From: RPQJ01 sp963777725
Lineage (GTDB): Bacteria > Pseudomonadota > Gammaproteobacteria > Steroidobacterales > Steroidobacteraceae
NCBI GenBank assembly: GCA_963777725.1
Contig: CAVZRR010000020.1
Coordinates: forward strand, 124,001-188,000
Direction: 5' to 3'
Length of the DNA: 64,000 nucleotides
In this document: piece after piece, positions 25,529-33,787 of the stretch
Position numbering within the stretch: the stretch's first letter is position 1
Layout of the letters: each line of letters starts with the position of its first letter
Position numbers and translations under genes: made by a program
Notes under the pieces: generated by a model
Database searches by the model: none
The model's input: only the letters and a program-made list of their open reading frames with translations
Told to the model about the DNA's origin: nothing

Positions 25529-26893
25529 ATGACGACGGACACCAAGACCCCCGCCCCCGGCGAGCGCTTCACGGGCCACGGCCCCGAGTGGCGCGACGCG
25601 AACCTGAACAAGCAGGACGCCGTCACCGCGACGGTCTGGGTCGAGCAGATCATCAACAAGCGCTCGATGCTGACCCAGAAGGATCGCGTCGAGGACGTGC
25701 GCGACATCATGTGGCAGCTCGAGAAGGAGGGCGAGATCGTCGTCCACCGCGTCAGCGACGAGCACCAGCCGGTGATGACCAAGACGCTGTACGGCTGGGA
25801 CAAGAAGATCCCGACCACGCGGCTCTGGCATCACAAGTCCTGCGGCCAGTGCGGCAACATCCCGGGCTACCCGGCGTCGCTGCTGTGGATCATGAACCAG
25901 CTCGGCACGGAGTACCTCGACGAGACCGACCAGACGTCCTGCACGGCCTGGAACTACCACGGCTCGGGCATCGGCAACATCGAGAGCCTCGCCGCCGTGT
26001 TCCTGCGCAACTTCCACCAGGCCTACGTGGCGGCGAAAGCGCAGGGCCTGCCCGAGGGTTATTACTACCCGCTGGTGCACTGCGGCACCTCCTTCGGCAA
26101 CTACAAGGAGGTGCGCGGCTACCTGCTGCGCTCGGCGAAGCTGCGCGAAAGCGTCAAGAAGATCCTCGCCAAGCTCGGCCGCCTCGTGGACGGCAAGCTG
26201 CTGATTCCCGAGGAGGTCGTGCACTACTCCGAGTGGCTGCACGTGGCGCGCGAGCGGATCGCGGAGCGGCAGGTCATCGACGCGAGCCACATCCGTGCCA
26301 CGATCCACCCGGCCTGCCACGTCTACAAGATGGTGCCGGAGGACGTGATCTACGACGACACCGTGCTCGACGGCAACCGCGTCGCGGTCTCGACCGGCAT
26401 CATGCAGTCGCTCGGCACGCAGGTCATCGACTACAAGACCTGGTACGACTGCTGCGGCTTCGGCTTCCGCCACATCATCTCCGAGCGCGAGTTCACGCGG
26501 TCGTTCGCGATCGACCGCAAGCTGCGCGTGGTGCAGGACGAGGCGCACGCCGACGTGATGATCGGCCACGACACGGGCTGCATCACCACGCTCGACAAGA
26601 ACCAGTGGATCAGCAAGGCCGGCGACCGCCCGGTCGACGTGCCGGTGCTCGCGGACTGCCAGTTCGCGGCGCTGGTGTGCGGCGCGCACCCGTACAAGAT
26701 CGTCCAGTCGCACTGGCACGCTTCGTCGACCGAGAAGCTGATGGAGAAGCTCGGCATCGACTGGCAGGCGAAGAAGGCGGAGTTCGAGGCGTACCTGAAG
26801 GAGGTCGCCGCAGGCAAGATCGAAACCCTCTACGACCCGCGCCGCATGATCACCTCGGGGCCGGGCTTCAAGCGGATCTCAGCAACACCATGA
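25529..26893 (+). CDS. shdrB1: sHdrB1, catalytic-type CCG-domain subunit
   Basis: This 454-residue protein has cysteine-rich CCG-domain segments for noncubane iron-sulfur clusters: HKSCGQCGNIPGYP, TIHPACHVYK, WYDCCGFGFRH and GHDTGCITTLD. The long form is typical of the sHdrB1 subunit. It is thought to be a site where protein-bound sulfur is oxidised towards sulfite. Its stop overlaps the shdrA start (ATGA). Confidence 0.9.
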   Translation: MTTDTKTPAPGERFTGHGPEWRDANLNKQDAVTATVWVEQIINKRSMLTQKDRVEDVRDIMWQLEKEGEIVVHRVSDEHQPVMTKTLYGWDKKIPTTRLWHHKSCGQCGNIPGYPASLLWIMNQLGTEYLDETDQTSCTAWNYHGSGIGNIESLAAVFLRNFHQAYVAAKAQGLPEGYYYPLVHCGTSFGNYKEVRGYLLRSAKLRESVKKILAKLGRLVDGKLLIPEEVVHYSEWLHVARERIAERQVIDASHIRATIHPACHVYKMVPEDVIYDDTVLDGNRVAVSTGIMQSLGTQVIDYKTWYDCCGFGFRHIISEREFTRSFAIDRKLRVVQDEAHADVMIGHDTGCITTLDKNQWISKAGDRPVDVPVLADCQFAALVCGAHPYKIVQSHWHASSTEKLMEKLGIDWQAKKAEFEAYLKEVAAGKIETLYDPRRMITSGPGFKRISATP

Positions 26894-27938
26894 GCAAGCC
26901 AATCCTGATCGTCGGCGGCGGGCCCGCCGGCCTGGCGGCCGCGCACGCGCTCGCGCGCGTGGGCCAATCGAGCGTGCTGGTCGAGAAGGCGGACCGCCTC
27001 GGCGGCGCGCCCATCCTGTCCGGCTACGCGAAACTCGTGCCGACGGGCGAGTGGGCGAAGGACGCGATCGGCGGCATGGTCGATCGCGTGATCAAGGATC
27101 CGCTCGTCGAGGTGCACACGAGCGCCCGCGTCGACGCGTTCTCGGGCAGCCCCGGGGCGTTCTCGGTGCGGGTCTCCGACGGGCGCGCGGTCGACGTCGG
27201 CGCCGCGATCCTCGCGACCGGCTTCACGCACTTCGACTCGGTGAACAAGCCCGAGTGGGGCTTCGGCACGTTCCCGGACGTGGTCACCACGACGCAGGTC
27301 GAGCAGATGATCTCCTCGGGCCAGGGCGTGCGCTGCCCGTCCGACGGCCGCAAGCCGAAGCGCGTCGCGATCCTGCTCTGCGTGGGCTCCCGCGACCGGC
27401 AGATCGGCCGCGAGTGGTGCTCGAAGATCTGCTGCACGGTCTCCGCGAACATGGCGATGGAGATCCGCGAAGAGCTGCCGGATTGCCACGTCTACATCTA
27501 CTACATGGACATCCGCACGTTCGGCCTGTACGAGACCAAGTACTACTGGAAGAGCCAGGAGGAGTTCAAGGTCAAGTACATCAAGGCCCGCATCGCCGAG
27601 GTGACCTCGGACGGCGAGAAGCTGGTGGTCAAGGGCGAGGACACGCTGGTCAAGCGCCCGATCACGATCCCGTTCGACATGGTCGTGCACGCGATCGGCA
27701 TGGACCCGAACGTCGAGAATCCGGCGCTCGCCGCCACGTTCGGCGTCGAGCTCGAGACGGCACGGCTACGTCGGTCGCGGCCACGCCTACGGCAACACGG
27801 CCGAGACCTCGCGTCCGGGCGTGTTCGTGGCCGGGTGCGGCGACGGGCCCCGAGACGATCGACGACTCGATCGCGCAGGGGCAGTCCGCGGCGCTCGCGG
27901 CGCTCGGCCTGCTGCAGCCGCAGCGCGCGAGCGCCTGA
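26890..27938 (+). CDS. shdrA: sHdrA, flavoprotein subunit (two apparent frameshifts)
   Basis: This short, FAD-binding HdrA form begins with the dinucleotide fold VGGGPAGLAAAHAL and has the cluster cysteines WCSKICCTVSANMA. The frame breaks near 27765 and again near 27840. Continuing in the next frames recovers HGYVGRGHAYGNTAETSRPG and then GPETIDDSIAQGQSAALAAL. With both extra bases removed the protein is 348 residues, the normal sHdrA length. Both breaks look like +1 insertions next to G-rich runs, so sequencing error is likely. sHdrA is the central electron-transfer subunit of the complex. Confidence 0.85.
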
Positions 27939-27949
27939 AGCCGCCCGCG

Positions 27950-28825
27950 ATGTTCGGACGTGCGCAAAAGGCGAGCGTGCCGGTCGCCCCGGACCGCCCA
28001 CGACTGGACCTGAGCGGCCCGCGGCTGCGGCGCGCGGTCGAGTCGCTCGTCGCGGGCGCGGACACGCACGGCGGCATCGAGCGCTACATGGATGCGCTCA
28101 AGCTCAAGTCCGCGGTGTTCCGCGAGGCGCTGGCCGCCGACACGCCCGGGCCGGGGCGCTTCGACGTCGAGTCCTTCCGTCCGCTGTGCGCGTTCATGCC
28201 GACGGTGCGCCGACGCATCGTGCCGTGGCTCGAGGAACCCGCGTATTCGACGCTGCGCGCGGCGCTCGAGCGACTGCTCGAACCCACCCGCGACACGTCC
28301 GGCACCGACGAACGCATCGCGCAGTTCTGCGCGGTCTTTCCGCAGGACGACCGCCACCGCTGGGTGCGCGACCTCGCCGCCGAGCTGCTGCACAACCTCG
28401 ACCCGGAGCGCTTTCCGCTGATGACGCGCTGGGTCTGGGACCGCGAGGCCAACACCGGCGTGCTGCGCGAGATCTGGTACGGGCCGGACGTCGACCACAC
28501 GACCATCGCGGTGCCGGACGGCTACGAGACGTTCCTGGTGCTGCGCGAGGAGATCGCGCAGTTCCTGTCGACGAATGGCGTGTTCCGCGACGTGGTGCAG
28601 ATGGTCGACATGGTCTGCGCGCAGGTCTACGCGGAGTACATCTGCGAGCAGGGCGGCAGCTACCTGCGCGTCGATTTCTCGGCGCCCGAGGACCCGATGC
28701 AGCACACGCGCCGCCTGCTCGGACTGGACGGCGTCCGGGCCGCGGACGGGCGCGCGCGATTCGCGGCGATCGACGGCGAGGCCCGCGAGGCCTTCTCCGG
28801 CGTCGCCCCCCAGAACCTCGAATGA
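27950..28825 (+). CDS. shdrH: sHdrH, conserved protein of the sHdr operon
   Basis: This 291-residue soluble protein lies between shdrA and shdrC2, the position of the hypothetical (Hyp/HdrH) gene present in every sHdr cluster. It is mostly helical, has few cysteines and no recognisable enzyme motif, and is acidic overall. Function is unknown; co-conservation implies a structural or assembly role for the complex. The ATG at 27950 lies 11 bases after the corrected shdrA stop. Confidence 0.8.
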   Translation: MFGRAQKASVPVAPDRPRLDLSGPRLRRAVESLVAGADTHGGIERYMDALKLKSAVFREALAADTPGPGRFDVESFRPLCAFMPTVRRRIVPWLEEPAYSTLRAALERLLEPTRDTSGTDERIAQFCAVFPQDDRHRWVRDLAAELLHNLDPERFPLMTRWVWDREANTGVLREIWYGPDVDHTTIAVPDGYETFLVLREEIAQFLSTNGVFRDVVQMVDMVCAQVYAEYICEQGGSYLRVDFSAPEDPMQHTRRLLGLDGVRAADGRARFAAIDGEAREAFSGVAPQNLE

Positions 28826-28837
28826 CGAGGCCAGGAA

Positions 28838-29632
28838 ATGCCCATACATGAAGTATCGCTGATCCGGCCGGAGAACCTGCACACCCAGGACCAGCTGGTC
28901 CTGGACGGCGTGGACGTCTCCGGGCACTGGAGCACGTTCATCCAGTCGCGGGCGGTGACGGACTACAACGAGGCGATGCAGGACGAGATCGCGGCATTGC
29001 CGGGCGGCGAGCACGTGCACCGCTGCTGGCAGTGCGGTTCCTGCACGAATTCCTGCACCGTCAATGCGATCAACCCGGACTTCAACCCGCGCTACTGGAT
29101 CTACCTGATCCGCCTCGGCATGGAGTCGGAGATCCTGCGCGACAAGGACATCATCTGGCAGTGCGTCTCGTGCAACAAGTGCACCTACGCCTGCCCGCGC
29201 GACGTCGTGCCCGAGGGCGTGATGAAGGCGCTGTCGCACTGGATGGAGTTGAAGGGGCACGTCAAGAAGTCGCCGTCGATGGTGTTCGACGAGGTGTTCT
29301 CCGAGCAGGTGTTCGAGCGCGGCAAGATCGAGGAAGGCCGCGTCATGCAGCGCTTCTTCAAGCGCACGGGCCAGAGCCTCAACCAGGAGTGGCTGATCGA
29401 GATGGTGAAGCGGATGCTGCGCCACCTGCCGGTGACGATGCTGACCAAGCTCGGCCTCGCGACGCTGGTCGCGCCGAGCACCAGCAGCTGGTCCGGTGCC
29501 CGGGCGGCGATCGAGGAATACGTCCACGAGCAGGAGCACAAGCGCCGGCGCGCGCTCGGGCTCGACGGATTGATCGAGGCGGCGAAGCAGGACGCGGAGC
29601 CCGCCGCCGCGGGCCAGGGGGCGCGATCATGA
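28838..29632 (+). CDS. shdrC2: sHdrC2, iron-sulfur subunit
   Basis: This 264-residue protein has two [4Fe-4S] motifs, C63-C66-C69-C73 (CWQCGSCTNSC) and C109-C112-C115-C119 (CVSCNKCTYACP). It is the second HdrC-type electron carrier of the sHdr complex, partnering sHdrB2. The C-terminal tail is rich in alanine and charged residues. The stop overlaps the shdrB2 start. Confidence 0.9.
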   Translation: MPIHEVSLIRPENLHTQDQLVLDGVDVSGHWSTFIQSRAVTDYNEAMQDEIAALPGGEHVHRCWQCGSCTNSCTVNAINPDFNPRYWIYLIRLGMESEILRDKDIIWQCVSCNKCTYACPRDVVPEGVMKALSHWMELKGHVKKSPSMVFDEVFSEQVFERGKIEEGRVMQRFFKRTGQSLNQEWLIEMVKRMLRHLPVTMLTKLGLATLVAPSTSSWSGARAAIEEYVHEQEHKRRRALGLDGLIEAAKQDAEPAAAGQGARS

Positions 29633-30564
29633 GCACGGTCAAGGACAAGTACCAGAAGGTCGCGTACTACCCGGGCTGCGCGCTCGAGGGGACGGCGCAC
29701 TCGTACAACCGCTCGACGCAGCAGCTCGGCAAGGCGCTGGGCCTCGAGCTGGTCGAGGTCAAGAACTGGAACTGCTGCGGGGCGATGGAAGTCAAGAACA
29801 TCGACCCCAAGCTGCAGACGTACCTGTCGTCGCGCGTGATGGCGACCGCGGCGTCCGAGATGAACATGGACGTCGTGATGGCGCCGTGCAACGGTTGCTA
29901 CCACAACCTGAAGAAGGCCGAGTACGACCTCGCGCACGACCCGGCGAGCGCCGAAGTCGTGGATCGCCTGTCGAAGAAAGCCGGCCACGCGACCTACCAG
30001 GCCGGCCAGGTCGAGACGATCCACGCGCTCGACTGGATCAAGCAGGGCATTGGCGAGGAAGGCCTCAAGAAGCGGCTGCGCAACTCGCTGAAGGGCCTGA
30101 AGGTCGCTAACTACTATGGCTGCATGTACACGCGGCCGCGGCACATCTTCCCCGAGAAGGACCAGGGCCCGGGCAGCGAGTCGACCTCGAAGCCGCACTT
30201 CATGGACGACCTGCTCGCCGCCGCTGGTGCGGAGAACGTCGAGTTCCCGCTGAAGACGGCGTGCTGCGGCGGCGCCCATACGCTCTCCGACAGCGACACC
30301 TCGACCAAGCTGGTGCTCAACATCCTGCGCGCCGCCGAAGCGTCTGGCGCCGAGGTGATCGCGACCGAATGCCCGACCTGCCATTCCGGGCTCGAGATGC
30401 ACCAGGTGCGCGCCGAGAAGAAGTTCGGCCAGCCGACCAAGGTCAAGATCATCTACTTCACGCAGTTGCTCGGCCTCGCGCTCGGCCTCAAGCCGAAGCA
30501 GGTCGGCGTGCACGAGAACATCTCCGACTCGCTCGCCTTCCTGAAGGAAAAGGGCCTCGCGTGA
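29629..30564 (+). CDS. shdrB2: sHdrB2, CCG-domain subunit
   Basis: This 311-residue protein has two CCG domains: YYPGCALEGT, NWNCCGAMEV and APCNGCYHN, then NYYGCMYTRP, TACCGGAHTLSD and TECPTCHSGLE. These match the noncubane cluster ligands of HdrB. Together with sHdrC2 it completes the second half of the sHdr heteromer. The start overlaps shdrC2 and the stop overlaps the following small gene (GTGA), so the operon is tightly coupled. Confidence 0.9.
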   Translation: MSTVKDKYQKVAYYPGCALEGTAHSYNRSTQQLGKALGLELVEVKNWNCCGAMEVKNIDPKLQTYLSSRVMATAASEMNMDVVMAPCNGCYHNLKKAEYDLAHDPASAEVVDRLSKKAGHATYQAGQVETIHALDWIKQGIGEEGLKKRLRNSLKGLKVANYYGCMYTRPRHIFPEKDQGPGSESTSKPHFMDDLLAAAGAENVEFPLKTACCGGAHTLSDSDTSTKLVLNILRAAEASGAEVIATECPTCHSGLEMHQVRAEKKFGQPTKVKIIYFTQLLGLALGLKPKQVGVHENISDSLAFLKEKGLA

Positions 30565-30998
30565 GACCGCTCGCCGACATCGAGCGGCGCCTCGGCGAGA
30601 TCGAGGCCGGCGCCGCCGGACACGGGGCGGCCGCCGCGGCGGAACTGCTCTCCCTGGGCGAGGACGTGCTCGAGCACTGGGTGACGGGCCGCGGACACGA
30701 ACCGACGACCGAGACTCGCGAAGGGTTCCGGCTGCTCGCGCTGCACCGGCAGGGATGCGCCGACGAGCCGAGCTTCAACGCGTGCCGCGAAACCTGCCGT
30801 GAACTCGTCTACCATTACAATCTCGTGTCCGGCGATCCGCAGCACGACGCTGCGGCGCAACGGCTGCTGATGATGACGATGGTCGCCAATCACCTGTTCC
30901 TGTTCGTGGCCGGCAAGATGCAGGTCGCGGCGCTCGGCGATTTCTGCTGCGCCTCGCGCCCGCTGCGTCAGGATGCCGCGCCGCTCGAATCCGCCTGA
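30561..30998 (+). CDS. Uncharacterised protein in the sHdr operon
   Basis: This is a 145-residue soluble protein that I do not recognise. It starts with a GTG overlapping the shdrB2 stop and ends 11 bases before lbpA, so it is certainly part of the operon. It is helical and has cysteines in CADEPSFNACRETCREL (spacing 8 and 3) and an FCC pair near the C-terminus, which could bind metal or sulfur. A role in assembling or repairing the sHdr-LbpA system is inference from position only. Confidence 0.75.
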   Translation: MRPLADIERRLGEIEAGAAGHGAAAAAELLSLGEDVLEHWVTGRGHEPTTETREGFRLLALHRQGCADEPSFNACRETCRELVYHYNLVSGDPQHDAAAQRLLMMTMVANHLFLFVAGKMQVAALGDFCCASRPLRQDAAPLESA

Positions 30999-31009
30999 GG
31001 AGTCCCGCG

Positions 31010-31450
31010 ATGCCCAACGTGAAGGGTTGCAACCTGCCCGACGAACTGCTGTACGACGTCGAGAACCACATCTGGTTCAAGGAACTGGGCGATGGCACGG
31101 TCAAGGTCGGCATGACCACCGTGGCGACGGCCATGGCCGGCAAGCTGGTCGCGTTCACGCCGAAGGGCGTGGGCAAGGAAGTGAAAGCCGGCAAGTCGTG
31201 CGCCACCGTCGAGTCGGGCAAGTGGGTCGGGCCGGCCAAGGTCGCCGCCGCAGGCTCGGTGGTCGCGATCAACGAGGCGCTGGTGGCGAATCCGAGCACG
31301 GCGAATGCCGATCCGTACGGCGAGGGTTGGCTGATCGTGCTGAAGCCCGAAGACTGGGACGGCGTCAAGCCGTCGCTGGTGCCGGGCGCGCAGGTCGCGG
31401 GTCCCTACGAGGCCAAGATGGCCGCCGACGGGTTCGCCGGCTGCGCGTGA
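31010..31450 (+). CDS. lbpA: Lipoate-binding protein LbpA (GcvH-like)
   Basis: This 146-residue GcvH-type protein has the hybrid-motif lysine, Lys71 in VESGKWVGPAKV, as the predicted lipoylation site. The C-terminus ends in FAGCA. LbpA proteins are dedicated partners of sHdr complexes, where the lipoamide arm carries sulfur intermediates. A glycine-cleavage H protein is excluded by context: there is no gcvT or gcvP, and it sits behind shdrB2. It follows the unknown gene by 11 bases with a good ribosome-binding site. Confidence 0.9.
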   Translation: MPNVKGCNLPDELLYDVENHIWFKELGDGTVKVGMTTVATAMAGKLVAFTPKGVGKEVKAGKSCATVESGKWVGPAKVAAAGSVVAINEALVANPSTANADPYGEGWLIVLKPEDWDGVKPSLVPGAQVAGPYEAKMAADGFAGCA

Positions 31451-31477
31451 TTGCAGCCTAAGCCGGCGTCCGTCCTG

Positions 31478-31955
31478 ATGCGGACGCTGGTGCTCGGGGT
31501 GGGCAACCCATTGATGTCCGACGACGGCGTCGGGCAGCGCCTGCTCGCGGAACTCGCGTCGTTGCAACCGTCGCTCGCCGATGTCGATTACGTCGACGCG
31601 GGCACGCTCAGCTTCCTGCTGTTGCCCCGGATCGAGGACTGCACCGCGCTGCTCGTCCTCGACGCGGCGCGCCTCGGCGGCGCGCCCGGCGAGGTTCGCG
31701 AGTTCAGCGGCGCCGACATGGACGAGTTCCTCAAGTCCGCCAGTTGCAGCGTCCACGAAATCGGCATGCGCGACCTGCTGGATGCCGCCCGGCTGACCGA
31801 AGCCCTGCCGGCGCGGCGCGCGCTCGTCGGCGTCCAGCCCGATCGCGTGGCTTGGGGCGAGCACACTGAGCCCTCCCGTCGCGGCTGCCGTGCCGGCCGC
31901 GGTGGCACTCGCGCGCGGCATCCTCGAGCGCTGGCAACGCGACGTCGCGCCCTGA
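31478..31955 (+). CDS. [NiFe] hydrogenase maturation protease (apparent frameshift)
   Basis: The reading begins LVLGVGNPLMSDDGVG, the HybD/HyaD-family start with a nickel-contacting aspartate. About 127 codons later, near 31858 in a GGGG run, the frame shifts. Removing one base continues into STLSPPVAAAVPAAVALARG and a stop at 31953, giving 158 residues, normal for the family. The enzyme clips the C-terminal peptide of the large subunit after nickel insertion. The target is the hydrogenase encoded just downstream. The extra G is probably a sequencing error. Confidence 0.8.
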
Positions 31956-32046
31956 ACCGCGGCGGTGCCTGCAACGGTTTCGGCAGCTACGTACATCGGG
32001 CGAAACCCCTTTGTTGCACGCTTGCGCACAGCATCAGGGGGGCCGC

Positions 32047-33096
32047 ATGTCCTCGATCACCGTCGGCGAGTTCCTTCGCTCACGCGGCGTGACGCGTCGC
32101 GACTTCCTCAGGTTCTGCACGGCCACGACCGTCGCATTGGGCCTGCCGGCGACGATGACCCCGCGAGTCGCGGCGGCGCTCGAGCAGGCACGCCGCCCGT
32201 CCGTGATCTGGCTGCCGTTCCAGGAGTGCACGGGTTGCACCGAATCGATCACGCGCGCGCACGGCGCGACGCTCGAGAGCCTGATCTTCGAGGCGATCTC
32301 GCTCGACTACCAGCACACGCTGCAGGCGGCGGCGGGTGACGCCGCGGAGCGCGCCCGCGAGCAGGCGATGAAGGACAACTGGGGACGCTACCTGCTGATC
32401 GTCGACGGCTCGATCCCGACCGGCAATCCCGGTTACAGCACGATCGCCGGCCACGACAACCTGTCGATGCTCCGCGAAGCCGCCGACGGTGCCGCGGCGA
32501 TCGTCGCGCTCGGCAGCTGTGCCGCGTTCGGCGGCATCCCGGGTGCGCAGCCGAACCCGACCGGCGCCGTGTCGGTCGCGGACGTGATCAAGGACAAGCC
32601 GATCGTCAACGTGTCCGGATGTCCGCCGATCCCGGTCGTGATCACCGCGGTGCTGACGCAGTACGTGACGTTCGGCACGCTGCCCGAGCTCGACGCGCTC
32701 GGCCGCCCGAAGGCGTTCTACGGCCAGACGATCCACGATCGCTGCTATCGCCGGCCGTTCTACGAGCGCGGCCAGTTCGCGGACAGCTTCGACGACGAGG
32801 GTGCGCGGCTCGGCTGGTGTCTCTACAAGCTCGGTTGCCGGGGACCCACCACCTACAACGCCTGCGCGACCGTGAAATGGAACAATGGCACCAGCTTCCC
32901 GATCGAGGCCGGGCACGGCTGCATCGGATGCGCGGAGCCCGGGTTCTGGGACAACGGCGGCTTCTACCGGCCGTTGTCCACCGGCAACTGGGGCAGCGCC
33001 CGTACGGTCGGCACGGCGATCGGCGTCGGTGCCGCGCTCGGCGTTGCTTCGGCCGCGCTTGCGCGCAAGCGGCAACGGGACGCGGAGGGTGCCTGA
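32047..33096 (+). CDS. hynS: Group 1e (Isp-type) [NiFe] hydrogenase small subunit
   Basis: This 349-residue protein has a twin-arginine signal (VTRRDFLRF). The proximal cluster motif C61-T-G-C64 and further cluster cysteines (GSCAAFGGIPGAQPNP, GCPPIP, GHGCIGCAEPGFWD) are present. A C-terminal hydrophobic anchor ends in an Arg/Lys tail. It forms the electron-conducting half of a membrane-bound hydrogenase on the periplasmic side. The ATG at 32047 gives a proper Tat peptide. The following isp1 and isp2 place it in the HynS-Isp1-Isp2-HynL group. Confidence 0.9.
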   Translation: MSSITVGEFLRSRGVTRRDFLRFCTATTVALGLPATMTPRVAAALEQARRPSVIWLPFQECTGCTESITRAHGATLESLIFEAISLDYQHTLQAAAGDAAERAREQAMKDNWGRYLLIVDGSIPTGNPGYSTIAGHDNLSMLREAADGAAAIVALGSCAAFGGIPGAQPNPTGAVSVADVIKDKPIVNVSGCPPIPVVITAVLTQYVTFGTLPELDALGRPKAFYGQTIHDRCYRRPFYERGQFADSFDDEGARLGWCLYKLGCRGPTTYNACATVKWNNGTSFPIEAGHGCIGCAEPGFWDNGGFYRPLSTGNWGSARTVGTAIGVGAALGVASAALARKRQRDAEGA

Positions 33097-33097
33097 C

Positions 33098-33787
33098 ATG
33101 ACCCTGCTCGAGTTCGCCCGGGGCCCGGCACTGCAGTGGTCGATCACGATCTTCATCGTCGGCGTGCTGTGGCGCCTGCTCGGCATCCTGCTGCTGCGCA
33201 CGAAGAAGGACCTCTCCGAGCCGCGTAACCCGGCCGCATGGAAAGGCCTGCGACTGATCGCGTTGCGCTCCTGGCCGCGCCGGGAGTTCCTCGGCGGCAC
33301 GGCGTTCGGCGAAGTCATGGGCTATGCGTTCCACATCGGCTTCCTGCTGACGCTGTTCTTCTACGCGCCCCACGTGCTGTTCTTCGCCGACGTCGCGCGT
33401 GGACTGATCGGCACGGACCTGCAGGGCCTGACCGGATTCGCGTGGCCGACGCTGCCGAACGGCATCGTTACGCTGCTGGCCGCGATCTCGATCGCCGCGC
33501 TGGTGGCGGTGCTGATCCACCGCATCGTCAATCCGGTCAAGCGGCTGATCTCGAACTTCGACGACTACTTCAGCTGGTTCGTCACGGTGACGCCGCTCGT
33601 GACGGGTCTCGCCGCGTTCGCGCACTTCGCCGGCTGGCCCTACGAACGATTGCTCGCGGTCCACCTGCTGTCGGTCGAACTGCTGCTGGTGTGGTTTCCG
33701 TTCGGCAAGCTGATGCACGCGTTCACGATCTTCGCGGCACGCGGTGCCACGGGCCTGATCTTCGAGCGCAAGGGAGCCTCGCTGTGA
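33098..33787 (+). CDS. isp1: Isp1, hydrogenase membrane cytochrome b-like subunit
   Basis: This 229-residue integral membrane protein has about five helices and histidines placed for haem b (GYAFHIGFLL, AFAHFAGW, VHLLSVELLL). It resembles NarI/DsrM-type gamma subunits and is the expected Isp1. It would carry electrons between the periplasmic hydrogenase dimer and cytoplasmic Isp2 or quinones. The start is 1 base after the hynS stop and the stop overlaps the isp2 GTG. Confidence 0.85.
   Translation: MTLLEFARGPALQWSITIFIVGVLWRLLGILLLRTKKDLSEPRNPAAWKGLRLIALRSWPRREFLGGTAFGEVMGYAFHIGFLLTLFFYAPHVLFFADVARGLIGTDLQGLTGFAWPTLPNGIVTLLAAISIAALVAVLIHRIVNPVKRLISNFDDYFSWFVTVTPLVTGLAAFAHFAGWPYERLLAVHLLSVELLLVWFPFGKLMHAFTIFAARGATGLIFERKGASL

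Noticed and set aside
24782..30564. Methanogen-type heterodisulfide reductase or an FlxABCD-HdrABC set
   Set aside because: The C1-B1-A-H-C2-B2 order with dsrE3A and lbpA, and the short HdrA, are specific to sulfur-oxidising sHdr.
31010..31450. Glycine-cleavage H protein
   Set aside because: It has a lipoyl lysine but lies in an sHdr operon with no gcvT, gcvP or lipA nearby.
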